Of a stretch of DNA of 64,000 bases, positions 1-7,857 are shown in pieces (the first letter of the stretch is position 1; each line of letters opens with the position of its first letter). The stretch spans positions 3,804,868 to 3,868,867 of the forward strand of contig OZ241868.1 of the NCBI GenBank assembly GCA_965202905.1. Reading direction: 5' to 3'. Under the pieces are notes generated by a model. It was given only the letters and a program-made list of their open reading frames with translations, was not told the DNA's origin and searched no databases. A program made the position numbers and the translations under genes. This stretch comes from CAYFYS01 sp965202905. Its GTDB lineage: Bacteria; Pseudomonadota; Alphaproteobacteria; MPNO01.

Positions 1-339
1 TACCTGCGCGAGTATTTCCGTCAGCACGGCGATGCGGAAGCCTACGCCGTCTCCCACCTTGGCTGGGGGCTGCAACCCAAGGCGCGCTGGACCGCGGCTC
101 GGCATTATGTCGGCATTATGAAGGACCGGACCAACGGCAACGACGGGCGGTCGTTCTACGGCAACTTCATGTTCTCGACCGGGCCGAACACCGATGCTGG
201 CGGCACGCGGGACACACTGTGCCATCTCGACATGCCGATGCGCAACTGCTCGGTCTCGCTCGACGGCGCGCCGATGCTGATCGAGGGCGAGGTCATCCCC
301 GACGACCAGCGGGTCCCCGGGTTCGGCCCGGCGTTCTAG
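1..339 (+). CDS. NicX-like 2,5-dihydroxypyridine 5,6-dioxygenase, C-terminal part
   Basis: Only the last 112 residues are present; the start lies before the window. The segment has VSHLGWG (His19 of the visible part) and CHLDMPMRNCSV (His75, Asp77). In NicX, a ring-opening dioxygenase of nicotinate degradation with an M29-peptidase-like fold, Fe(II) is held by one His and, about 53 residues later, a His-x-Asp pair; the 56-residue spacing here fits. The reaction would be oxidative ring opening of a dihydroxypyridine. Downstream genes (flavin monooxygenase, molybdenum hydroxylase) fit heteroaromatic catabolism. The alternative is an M29-type aminopeptidase relative. The family call is fairly firm; the substrate is inferred. 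Confidence 0.7.
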   Translation, partial: YLREYFRQHGDAEAYAVSHLGWGLQPKARWTAARHYVGIMKDRTNGNDGRSFYGNFMFSTGPNTDAGGTRDTLCHLDMPMRNCSVSLDGAPMLIEGEVIPDDQRVPGFGPAF

Positions 340-348
340 TGGATCAAC

Positions 349-410
349 CGAGACATTTGAATCTCCCGGCCGATGATGATCTGGAGACCATAACTCATTC
401 AAATGTCTCG
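349..410. repeat. Perfect 14-bp inverted repeat with 34-nt spacer
   Basis: CGAGACATTTGAAT (349-362) is repeated in perfect inverted form at 397-410, just after the NicX-like stop codon. It is AT-richer than its surroundings. It could act as a transcript 3' stem, a protein site or the ends of a small lost element. Confidence 0.6.
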
Positions 411-434
411 ATAAATTTACCCATCAACATAAAA

Positions 435-468
435 CCAGTGGTTCGAAGTGAAAGATTCGAACCGCTGG
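435..468. terminator. Hairpin between convergent genes
   Basis: CCAGTGGTTCGAA (435-447) pairs with TTCGAACCGCTGG (456-468), with one T:G pair and an 8-nt loop. It lies between the convergent NicX-like and flavin monooxygenase genes and so may end transcripts from both sides. There is no clear U tract, so termination is inferred. Confidence 0.4.
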
Positions 469-575
469 GCGATGGCCGGCGCGGTCATCGTGCGCCGCGG
501 CGACGTCATCGGTCTCCGGACCGGAGGGGCCGCCGACCGGAGGGATCATGGTATGCGCCATCCACCGGCGTCCGT

Positions 576-2246
576 TTATCCGGCGCCGCTGGCGGTGCGG
601 AGAAGGGAGTCGATTTCGCCGGAATTGCCGCCGCCGCGCCAGGCGACGTGGTGGTCGGGGCGGATGAGCACGCGGTCCCCGCCGTAAAGGTCACGAATGG
701 CGGCGTCCTCGATCGCGCAGACCGTGAGCGGGACCCCCCTGCTTCGCGCGGCGTTGCGAATCGCGTTGGCGCTGCGCCCGCCGGCGCCGAAATCGAGCAA
801 GGTGTATTCCGGACCGAAGCGGTCGAACAGCGCTGCGTCGCCCTGCCAGGCGTGCGGCGCGCGGGAGCCGGGGCATGCGTTGGGTTGATAGGCATTCGGG
901 TGCTCGGGCGGCGGCGTGGCGCCGTCTCCGACGACGATCGGCGAGCCTGCGTAGCTGTAGCCCAGGAAGATACCCGGGATGATGAACTCCCGGTAGGCAT
1001 GATCGGAATGGTAGGCCGCCATGGCGGCGCGCTCGGCCGCGCCGGCCGGCGCGTCCTCGACGATCTCGCGGCTGACCTTGACGGTTCCGACCGATTGGGC
1101 GAACGTCCGCGCGAAGTCGACATTACGGATGCCGACAGGCCGGCGTTCGGCCTCGTAGCTGTCGAGCAGCGCATCCCCGCCCCAGCCGCCGATGACCGCG
1201 GCGAGCTTCCAGCCGAGATTGACCGCATCGTCCACGCCGGTGTTCATGCCCATGCCGCCGGTCGGCGTGAACAGGTGCGCCGCATCGCCGGCGATGAAGA
1301 TGTTGCCGGCGCGGTAGCGCTGGGCGACCAGGGAGAACCCGCCGGTCCAGTTGGCGGTCGAGATGATCTCGATCGGGAACTCGCGGCCTGCGGCCCTGTA
1401 TATGTGCTGCCGCGGGTTCGGCGCCTCGCGCGCGCTCTCGTCGTGGATCGCGAAATGGAGCAGGAACCGGGACGTGCTGTCGACATGGATCAGCACCGCC
1501 CGCGTGTCCGGGCTGACGATCCAGTATTGCCAGGCCCGCCGCGCCGGCAGCCAGGAGAGATCCGCCGTCGCCTCGAAATGGGTCGCGAACATGGGCCCGC
1601 CGAACATTGGCCGGACGATCCCGGACTCGCCTTCGTATTCGATGCCGAGCGTCTTGCGCACCACGCTGCCCGGCCCGTCACAGCCGACGAGATAGCGCGC
1701 CGCGAAGCTGCGCTCCTCGCCGCTGGCCACATCGCGGGCGATCGCGCAAATCGTCGGGCCGTCGTCGGAAAAGTGCTCCAGCCGCCAGCCGAACCGGCTG
1801 TCGATCGAGGCCAGCCCGTCGATCTTTCGCTTGAGCGCGCGCTCGAGAAAGATCTGCGAGGCGCGGTGCGGCGGTTCGGGCGAGGCCCAGGCGCTGGCGC
1901 CCGACCGGGCCTGGGCCAAGGCTTCGCGCCGGCCAGGCTGTTCGAGCCGGCCGATCTCATAGCCGTCCAGCCGCGTGAAGTAGGCGACATCGGTCGGGTG
2001 ATCGTCGTCGAGGCCCGCGGCCCGGATCGGTTCGGAGACGCCGAAGCGCCGGAAATGCTCCATCGACCGGCTGCTGATCGCATTGGCTTTCGGATGGGAG
2101 GCGGTCCCGGGATGCTCGTTGAGCAGAACGCAGTGAATACCGCGCCGGCCGAGCTCGATCGCCAGCACCATCCCGACCGGCCCGCCGCCGGCGATCAGAA
2201 CCGAAGTCGTTACCGTCCCGTCGGCCGTCACGGCGCGAAGCTCCAC
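576..2246 (-). CDS. FAD-dependent aromatic monooxygenase (MhpA/PHBH class)
   Basis: A 556-residue class A flavin hydroxylase, which uses NAD(P)H and O2 to hydroxylate an aromatic ring. The N-terminal dinucleotide-binding motif IAGGGPVG is at residues 18-25, and the second FAD motif GDAAHLFTPTGG is near residue 315. A C-terminal thioredoxin-like domain ends in LIRPDHHVAWRG, typical of MhpA-length (about 550 residue) members. The start chosen is a GTG; an in-frame GTG five codons later is possible. It is the last gene of a five-gene minus-strand operon, 62 nt after a 69-residue protein. The substrate is unknown; a hydroxypyridine or phenol is suggested by the neighbouring NicX-like gene. Confidence 0.85.
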   Translation of the reverse strand: MELRAVTADGTVTTSVLIAGGGPVGMVLAIELGRRGIHCVLLNEHPGTASHPKANAISSRSMEHFRRFGVSEPIRAAGLDDDHPTDVAYFTRLDGYEIGRLEQPGRREALAQARSGASAWASPEPPHRASQIFLERALKRKIDGLASIDSRFGWRLEHFSDDGPTICAIARDVASGEERSFAARYLVGCDGPGSVVRKTLGIEYEGESGIVRPMFGGPMFATHFEATADLSWLPARRAWQYWIVSPDTRAVLIHVDSTSRFLLHFAIHDESAREAPNPRQHIYRAAGREFPIEIISTANWTGGFSLVAQRYRAGNIFIAGDAAHLFTPTGGMGMNTGVDDAVNLGWKLAAVIGGWGGDALLDSYEAERRPVGIRNVDFARTFAQSVGTVKVSREIVEDAPAGAAERAAMAAYHSDHAYREFIIPGIFLGYSYAGSPIVVGDGATPPPEHPNAYQPNACPGSRAPHAWQGDAALFDRFGPEYTLLDFGAGGRSANAIRNAARSRGVPLTVCAIEDAAIRDLYGGDRVLIRPDHHVAWRGGGNSGEIDSLLRTASGAG

Positions 2247-2308
2247 GATTCCGTCACGCGCGAGTCCGGGCAGGCAATACGGCGGAGATCGGCGGCACGC
2301 CGGGCGGC

Positions 2309-2518
2309 TCAGCCGGTCTCGTCCGGCGTCGCGCCTTCGATATCGACCGTCAGGCGGCGTTCCAGCGCGACCAGATCCTCGGGCAGAGGCATGCCCGTGG
2401 CCTTCAACTGATCCAGCAGTTCGCGCAGCTTCATGTGGACCTCGTGCAGGTCGTTCGCCTCATGGTCCATCATCCCGACCAGCAGGTTGATCGCGGCGAT
2501 CAGCTCGCCCGCATCCAT
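2309..2518 (-). CDS. Small conserved-looking protein, 69 aa, unknown function
   Basis: An ATG start preceded by a GGGACGAG ribosome-binding-like sequence gives a 69-residue acidic, helical protein. It begins MDAGELIAAINLL and contains MMDHEANDLHEVHMKLRELLDQL, so two amphipathic helices are likely. It has no signal peptide and no cysteines. It lies between a diiron-type protein and the flavin monooxygenase on the same strand, so it is probably co-transcribed. I do not recognise the family; a small subunit or adaptor for one of its neighbours is possible. Confidence 0.55.
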   Translation of the reverse strand: MDAGELIAAINLLVGMMDHEANDLHEVHMKLRELLDQLKATGMPLPEDLVALERRLTVDIEGATPDETG

Positions 2519-2604
2519 CGCACTCGTCCCTGAGCGGCCGGATCGGGCGGCGTCGACCCGAATGGCGATCGGCACTTCCTGCGAGCCTGCCAGGAACGCC
2601 GTCT

Positions 2605-3297
2605 TCAGGCGAGCGCGTAGCCGTTCTCGTAGTGCAGGTAGATGCCGTCGAAATAGAACCAGCGCATGATTGCGCTTTCGCGCGCCCAGTGAACCGCTAC
2701 GTCCTTCATCTCTCGGGTCGTGCAGTGGCGCTCCAGCGCCTCGAAACCCCGGTCGCCGTGCTCGATATCGACCTCGGCATGGAGCCAGAAATGCTCGATC
2801 GCCGCCTCGTCGTATTCGTATTTCTCGCGCAGCGCCGGCAGCACCTTGGAGTAAAGCATCGGTGATTGGGATTCGGTACCGATACGGATTGCTGCCACGG
2901 CGGCGTACCACGGCTCCACCTTGGCGACGTTCTTCAGGAAGGCGACCCAGGAGCGCGTCGTCGGCAGCCCGCGCCCGGCCTTGACGGCGGCGATATCCGC
3001 CCCGTTGGCCGCGGCGAACCGCAGCACGATGTCGAGGTGGGAGTACTCGGGATCGGTTTCCTCGTGGAAATTGTCGAGCTCGAGCGCGACCACATCCTCG
3101 GGCGCGCGGGCGGCGATGTTGAACGGGACCTCGTTGACGATGTTGGAGATCCAGTGCCAATGCTCGGCCGCCCAGCCCATGCAGCCCGCCCGCCCCAGCT
3201 CGCCCCGCGCCCATTTCTCCGTCATCGGGTGGTTGGCGCAGTGCCGTTCCAGCACCGCGGCTTCGAGCTCCTGTCTGAAGGCGCTCTTGCCTGCCAT
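2605..3297 (-). CDS. Heme-oxygenase-like diiron oxidase (HDO/PqqC-like), copy B
   Basis: A 230-residue all-helical protein of the TenA/PqqC/CADD fold. A complete diiron ligand set is visible: Glu80-x6-His87, Glu142 and His173-x3-Asp177-x2-His180. This spacing nearly equals that known for CADD-type heme-oxygenase-like diiron oxidases, which activate O2 to oxidise or cleave amines, amino acids or fatty acids. PqqC itself lacks metal, so the oxidase class is the better match. The start was set by AAGGAG eight bases upstream; an ATG ten codons earlier overlaps the ridA stop and is less likely. It is co-oriented with a RidA gene and a second HDO gene. The substrate is unknown. Confidence 0.75.
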   Translation of the reverse strand: MAGKSAFRQELEAAVLERHCANHPMTEKWARGELGRAGCMGWAAEHWHWISNIVNEVPFNIAARAPEDVVALELDNFHEETDPEYSHLDIVLRFAAANGADIAAVKAGRGLPTTRSWVAFLKNVAKVEPWYAAVAAIRIGTESQSPMLYSKVLPALREKYEYDEAAIEHFWLHAEVDIEHGDRGFEALERHCTTREMKDVAVHWARESAIMRWFYFDGIYLHYENGYALA

Positions 3298-3319
3298 GTC
3301 CGCCGCTCCTTCGTGTTCG

Positions 3320-3709
3320 CTAGCCATCGATGACCGCGACGCCCTGGATCTCGACCATCATCTCGGGCGCCGCGAAGCCCGCGCATGTGATCAGGGCGCT
3401 GGCCGGAAATCCATCCGGGAAATAGTCCTTGCGGATCTCGGTGAACCGCGTGCCGTAGCGTGAATCGCTGATGAACACGGTCATGGTGACCATGTCCTGG
3501 AGCGCTGCGCCGGCGCGCGCCAGCGTCGCCTCCAGGAGCCGGAAGGACTCCCTCGTCTGGGCGTCGAAATCCCCGGCCAGCGAGTTCCCCGCCGCATCGA
3601 CCGGCGCGCCGTGGCCGGCCGCCCAGACGACGGCGCCGCCTTTGGTGATCACGCACGGCGAGAACGCGCGGTCCTCCTGCCAGGCGCCCTTGAGACAGGT
3701 CCGTTCCAT
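3320..3709 (-). CDS. RidA/YjgF/Rid family protein
   Basis: A 129-residue Rid-family protein. Members hydrolyse reactive enamine/imine intermediates, or act on ring-opened aminated compounds in catabolic pathways. The C-terminal PEMMVEIQGVAVIDG strand is typical, and SDSRYGTRFTEIRKDYF is the usual helix. The Arg that hydrolytic RidA members carry before the final strand (R-x-x-V/I-E) is absent (PEMMVEI), so this is probably a divergent Rid subfamily. A strong ribosome-binding site (GGGAAGGG) precedes the ATG. Lying between two diiron-oxidase-like genes at 11 and 22 nt spacing, it probably handles an imine or enamine that one of them produces. Confidence 0.85.
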   Translation of the reverse strand: MERTCLKGAWQEDRAFSPCVITKGGAVVWAAGHGAPVDAAGNSLAGDFDAQTRESFRLLEATLARAGAALQDMVTMTVFISDSRYGTRFTEIRKDYFPDGFPASALITCAGFAAPEMMVEIQGVAVIDG

Positions 3710-3720
3710 CGTACCCTTCC

Positions 3721-4437
3721 CTATCCGGCCGCGGCGCTCGCCTCGATCTTCTGCATCTGCGCCCAGATATCGTCATACATCAGATGCATCACATCGACGG
3801 TGGTCCGCACCGTGTCGATGACCAGCGCCATCTCCGCCTGGGTGGTCGCGAACTGGTCAAGCAGTCTTTTGCCGACGCCGGAATGCTCGTCGTCCGCCGT
3901 ATCGTGGACATGCCAGTAGGCCACTCCCTTGTCGTCGAGGCCGAAGCGCGCCTGCAGCCGCCTGGCGATCCGGCCGTAGGTGCCCGGAATCGGCGCCTCG
4001 CCGCCCAGCATGTGCGAGGCCACGCCTTCCAGGAAGGTCTTGCCGCAGATATGGGAGAAATAGGCCATGAAAGCGGTCGCGCCGGCGCAGAAGCGGGTCG
4101 CGTACATCTCCTCTCTGGAAATGCCGATCGCGGCCGCGTAGTCGAGATAGAGCTCGTGGTGCGAGACTCCGCCGGCATAGAGCCGGCCGGTGGCCTCTTC
4201 GTAGGCGACCTCGGCGATCTCCTCGCGCCAGGCTGGGTCGGGACAGATCACATAGAGCCTGCCGTGGTAGTTGTGATTGTGCAGCGGCAGGATCCCATGC
4301 TGCTTGCAGAAATAGCGGATCTGCTCGAGGCTGTGGTTGTCGTCCAGCATCCCCGCCCATAGCGGGTGGCCGTATATCGGCTTTGCCTTGTGAATACGCC
4401 CGACCTCCTCGAGCACCTTCCCGGCGGTCAGCGCCAT
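3721..4437 (-). CDS. Heme-oxygenase-like diiron oxidase (HDO/PqqC-like), copy A
   Basis: A 238-residue helical protein of the TenA/PqqC/HDO fold and the first gene of the operon. Candidate metal ligands are Glu80/Glu81, His93, Glu147 and the motif His178-x3-Asp182-x2-His185 (HDTADDEH). The Glu-to-His gap in the central helix is longer than in copy B because of an insertion rich in Gly. The early HGILPLHNHNYHGRLY segment resembles PqqC-like proteins. The ATG at 4437 follows GGGGGCGATACG; a longer start at 4482 is possible. The two copies differ strongly, so they probably form a heterodimer or catalyse successive steps. Confidence 0.7.
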   Translation of the reverse strand: MALTAGKVLEEVGRIHKAKPIYGHPLWAGMLDDNHSLEQIRYFCKQHGILPLHNHNYHGRLYVICPDPAWREEIAEVAYEEATGRLYAGGVSHHELYLDYAAAIGISREEMYATRFCAGATAFMAYFSHICGKTFLEGVASHMLGGEAPIPGTYGRIARRLQARFGLDDKGVAYWHVHDTADDEHSGVGKRLLDQFATTQAEMALVIDTVRTTVDVMHLMYDDIWAQMQKIEASAAAG

Positions 4438-5009
4438 CGTATCGCCCCCATGTCCAACCCGCCAGAGATGATCCTCCAGCACTCCTGCGCTGTCCAGCGC
4501 GTGTCCTGGTTCAGTGCGGGGTCAAAGCGGACTCGTCCAACGGCTCGCTCCAACGGCATTTCGGAAACGATGTGCGGCCAATAAAGCGCGTCTCGTCCTT
4601 CTTATTCTCACGGATGACGGTCGGCCATCCGCATCGCGGGCATTTCTGCATATCGGACGGTGGCTGTGGATAGGGTGGCGATGGAAGAACGATCCGGATG
4701 CGTAGGCCTCCGGCCCGCAACGCGGACTGGATGTCCGCGTACCCAGCCGAGCGCGTGCACAGCGTGTTTCAGCGCCCTCCGTCAACTTCCACATCCGACT
4801 CATCCCGACTCGTATCACCTCTCGTGGCGGAGTGCCGAGGTTAAGCAGATTCCTTCTTTCCGTGCCGTCACGGGCCGATCGCCTGATACTATTCTGAAAC
4901 CTTTATCCGGGGAATGAGGATGCGAGGGCGGCGCGGGAAGGAAACTTGACAGCCCCGCCGCGCGCCCGCGTTATGGCGCGGCGGGAAACCGCGCCGGGAG
5001 CAGGGTGGG
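4438..5009. other. Divergent intergenic region
   Basis: This 572-base spacer separates the minus-strand HDO operon from the plus-strand molybdenum hydroxylase operon and should hold both promoters. Its only coding signal is a mini zinc-ribbon frame at 4511-4651. No convincing -35/-10 pair could be chosen by eye. Confidence 0.5.
4511..4651 (-). CDS. 46-aa degenerate topoisomerase-type zinc ribbon
   Basis: This short frame encodes MQKCPRCGWP near its start and FIGRTSFPKCRWSEPLDE near its end. It closely resembles the C4 zinc ribbon found at the C-terminus of type IA topoisomerases and in stand-alone proteins, where the second half reads F-x-G-C-x-x-F/Y-P-x-C. Here the third cysteine is Arg (codon CGC instead of TGC), so zinc binding would be weakened. 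No clear ribosome-binding site precedes the ATG. It may be a small protein, or a fragment torn from a larger zinc-ribbon gene. Confidence 0.4.
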   Translation of the reverse strand: MQKCPRCGWPTVIRENKKDETRFIGRTSFPKCRWSEPLDESALTPH

Positions 5010-7382
5010 ATGTATGTCGGACAGAGGCTGAGGCGACGCGAGGACGACAAGTTCCTCAAGGGCCGCGGCCGCTTCGTCGACGACATCGAGCCGGCCGGCG
5101 CCGCGCATGTCGCCTTCGTCCGGAGCCCGCACGCCCACGCGCGGATCAAGGCGGTGGATATGACGGCGGCCATCGCCTTGCCCGGCGTGCTGCGGGTGCT
5201 CACCGCGGCCGACTGGCAGGCGGCGGGGCTGGGCGTGCTGACCTGCGTCCACCCGATGCCGTTCTCCGACGGCAGGCCGATGAACGAGGCGCTGCGCCCG
5301 GCGCTCGCCGCGGACAAGGTGCGCCATGTCGGCGATGTGGTCGCCGCCGTCATCGCCGAGGATCGCTACCGGGCGGCCGATGGCGCGGAAGCCGTCGCGG
5401 TCGATTACGAGCCGCTGCCGGCGGTCACCCGCATCGCCCATGCCCTGGACCCGGACGCGCCGATCCTGCACGAGGATTTCGGGACCAACGTGGTCTTCGA
5501 GATCGAGCGCGGCGACAGGGCCGCGACCGAAGCCGCCTTCGCCGCCGCCCACCATGTGGTCGCACTCACGCTGGACAGCAACAGGGTCGCCGGCTCGCCG
5601 CTCGAGCCGCGCGCCTATGTCTCGGAGTTCGACGAGGCGACCGGCGCGCTCACGCTGTGGGCGACGACCCAGACGCCGCACTACCTGCGGCGCTGGCTGG
5701 CCAAGTACACGCTGTTCATTCCCGAGCACAAGATCCGGGTGATCTCGCCCGATGTCGGCGGCGGGTTCGGGCTCAAGGTACACTATACGCCCGAGATCCC
5801 GACGGTGGTCTGGGCCTCGATACTCCTGAAACGCCCGGTCAAGTGGACCGCGACCCGGGCCGAGTCCCTGATGTCGGACGCTCAGGCGCGCGACCACCAC
5901 ACCCGCGCGCGCATGGCCTTCGACGAGGACGGAAAGATTCTGGCCAGCGAGGTCGATACCATCGCCGCGCTGGGGGCGTATCTTTCGAACTTCGCGCCCT
6001 CGATCCCCGGCAACTCCTACCCGCAGACCATCACCGGGCTCTACACCACGCCGAACCTGCACCTGCGGGTGCGCGGGGCTTATTCGAACACCGTCCCGGT
6101 CGATGCCTATCGCGGCTCGGGCCGGCCGGAGGCGACGTTCGTCAACGAGCGGCTTCTGGAGAACGGCGCGCGCGAACTCGGCATCGACGCGGCCGAGATT
6201 CGCAAGCGCAACCTGATCCCGGCCGACGCCTTCCCTTACACCACCCCCGTCGGCCGGCCCTATGACTGCGGCGACCCGCCGGCGCTGTTCGACAAGCTCT
6301 TGCAGCTTGCCGACTACCGGGGTCTGCGGGCGGAGCAGACGCGCCTGAAAGCCGAAGGCGTGCGCATGGGGATCGGCATCGCCTGCTTCCTCGACAAGTC
6401 GGGCACCGGCTCGTCCCGCAGCCTCGCCAGCCGCGGCGGGCTGCACGGCGGCTACGAAAGCGCGATCGTGCGCGTCCATTCCGACGGCAAGGCGACCGTC
6501 TTCGTCGGCTCGCACAGCCACGGCCAGGGTCACGACACGACCTTCTGCCAGATCGCCGCCGACCGGCTGGGCCTGCCGATCGAGGACATCGCGCTGGTCG
6601 AGGGCGACACCGATTCCGTCCCGTTCGGCAACGGCACCTGGGGCTCGCGCTCGCTGTCGGTCGGCGGGTCGGCGATCGTGACCGCCGCGAACCGGGTGAT
6701 CGACAAGGCCCGGAGATTGGCCGCTCACATCGTGGAATGCGCGCCGGAGGACCTCGACTACGCCGACGCGGTCTTCACCGTGCGCGGAACCGACCGGAGG
6801 ATCGCCTTCGAGGATGTGGCGGACGCCGCCTGTCACGGCGCGTTGATTCCAGAAGACGGTTCTCTCGAGCCGGGGCTGGAGGCGACCGTTTTCTACGAGC
6901 CGCCGGACACCAACGACCCGCAGGCGATGCACCTGGCCGTCGTCACCGTCGAGCCGCGTTCGGGCAAGGTCGCCTTGCGCAACTACTTCACCTCCGATGA
7001 CTGCGGCAACATCGTCAACCCGATGATCGTCGAGGGCCAGGTGGTCGGCGGGCTGGCGCAGGGAATCGGCCAGGCGGTGATGGAGCAGGTGGTCTATGAC
7101 GCCGGCCATGAAGGCCAGCTCTTCACCGGCACCCTGATGGACTACGCGCTGCCGCGGGCCTCGGACATGCCGCCGGTCGCGATGACTTTCCAGGAAACGC
7201 CGGCGCCGTCCAATCCCCTGGGCGTCAAGGGCGGCAGCGAGACCGGCGCCATCGGCGCGCCGGCCGCCATCGGTAACGCCGTCGTCGATGCGCTGTGGGA
7301 ATTGGGCGTCCGCCATGTGCGCCTGCCGATCACGCCCCATGCGGTCTGGCAGGCGCTGGAAGAGGTCGGCGCCGATGCCTGA
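5010..7382 (+). CDS. Xanthine dehydrogenase-family molybdenum hydroxylase, large (Mo-cofactor) subunit
   Basis: A 790-residue CoxL/XdhB-type subunit that binds molybdopterin cytosine dinucleotide and hydroxylates an N-heterocycle or aldehyde with water. The N-terminus GQRLRRREDDKFLKGRGRFVDD is typical. SPDVGGGFGLK is a cofactor-binding loop, and GVKGGSETGAIGAP holds the catalytic Glu. The loop AYRGSGRPEA replaces the AYRCSFR loop of true CO dehydrogenases, so CO oxidation is unlikely. Its stop overlaps the iron-sulfur subunit start by 8 nt; the gene order is L-S-M. With the NicX-like gene nearby, a nicotinate or hydroxypyridine substrate is plausible but unproven. Confidence 0.88.
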   Translation: MYVGQRLRRREDDKFLKGRGRFVDDIEPAGAAHVAFVRSPHAHARIKAVDMTAAIALPGVLRVLTAADWQAAGLGVLTCVHPMPFSDGRPMNEALRPALAADKVRHVGDVVAAVIAEDRYRAADGAEAVAVDYEPLPAVTRIAHALDPDAPILHEDFGTNVVFEIERGDRAATEAAFAAAHHVVALTLDSNRVAGSPLEPRAYVSEFDEATGALTLWATTQTPHYLRRWLAKYTLFIPEHKIRVISPDVGGGFGLKVHYTPEIPTVVWASILLKRPVKWTATRAESLMSDAQARDHHTRARMAFDEDGKILASEVDTIAALGAYLSNFAPSIPGNSYPQTITGLYTTPNLHLRVRGAYSNTVPVDAYRGSGRPEATFVNERLLENGARELGIDAAEIRKRNLIPADAFPYTTPVGRPYDCGDPPALFDKLLQLADYRGLRAEQTRLKAEGVRMGIGIACFLDKSGTGSSRSLASRGGLHGGYESAIVRVHSDGKATVFVGSHSHGQGHDTTFCQIAADRLGLPIEDIALVEGDTDSVPFGNGTWGSRSLSVGGSAIVTAANRVIDKARRLAAHIVECAPEDLDYADAVFTVRGTDRRIAFEDVADAACHGALIPEDGSLEPGLEATVFYEPPDTNDPQAMHLAVVTVEPRSGKVALRNYFTSDDCGNIVNPMIVEGQVVGGLAQGIGQAVMEQVVYDAGHEGQLFTGTLMDYALPRASDMPPVAMTFQETPAPSNPLGVKGGSETGAIGAPAAIGNAVVDALWELGVRHVRLPITPHAVWQALEEVGADA

Positions 7383-7854
7383 GACCAAGGCGGTGGCGCT
7401 GACCATCAACGGCCGGGACTATGCGGCCGATGTCGATCCGCGCACGCTGCTGGTCGAGTTCATCCGGCGCGAAGCCCGGCTCACCGGCGCCCATGTCGGC
7501 TGTGACACGTCCCAGTGCGGGGCGTGCGCCGTCCATCTCGATGGCGTGCCGGTGAAGTCATGCACGGTCTTCGCCGCCCAGGCCGCCGGCCACGCGGTGA
7601 CCACCATCGAGGGCGTCTCGCCGGAGGACGGTCTCAATCCGCTGCAGGCCGCCTTCAAGGAGCATCACGCGCTGCAATGCGGCTACTGCACGCCGGGCAT
7701 GATCATGACCGCGCTCGACCTGATCGCCCGCGCCGAGACGCTGGACGAGGCCGCGGTCCGGGAGGGGCTCGAAGGCAATCTCTGCCGCTGTACCGGCTAT
7801 CAGAACATCGTCGCGGCGATCCTCGCGGCCGCTTCCGAGGCCGGCAAGGGCTGA
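7375..7854 (+). CDS. Molybdenum hydroxylase [2Fe-2S] small subunit
   Basis: A 159-residue electron-transfer subunit with two [2Fe-2S] clusters. The plant-ferredoxin-type cluster is bound by CDTSQCGACAVHL...KSC, and the second by QCGYCTPGM and NLCRCTGYQNI. It passes electrons from the molybdenum subunit to the FAD subunit. The ATG overlaps the large-subunit stop by 8 nt, and the FAD subunit starts 3 nt after its stop, so the three are translationally coupled. All eight expected cluster cysteines are present. Confidence 0.93.
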   Translation: MPETKAVALTINGRDYAADVDPRTLLVEFIRREARLTGAHVGCDTSQCGACAVHLDGVPVKSCTVFAAQAAGHAVTTIEGVSPEDGLNPLQAAFKEHHALQCGYCTPGMIMTALDLIARAETLDEAAVREGLEGNLCRCTGYQNIVAAILAAASEAGKG

Positions 7855-7857
7855 GCC

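Noticed and set aside
219..2411. 730-residue plus-strand open frame
   Set aside because: It is antisense to the flavin monooxygenase and the 69-residue protein; it is Arg/Pro/Asp-rich with no motifs, produced by high GC.
4971..7409. 812-residue minus-strand open frame
   Set aside because: It lies fully antisense to the molybdenum hydroxylase large subunit, whose motifs and operon context are clear.
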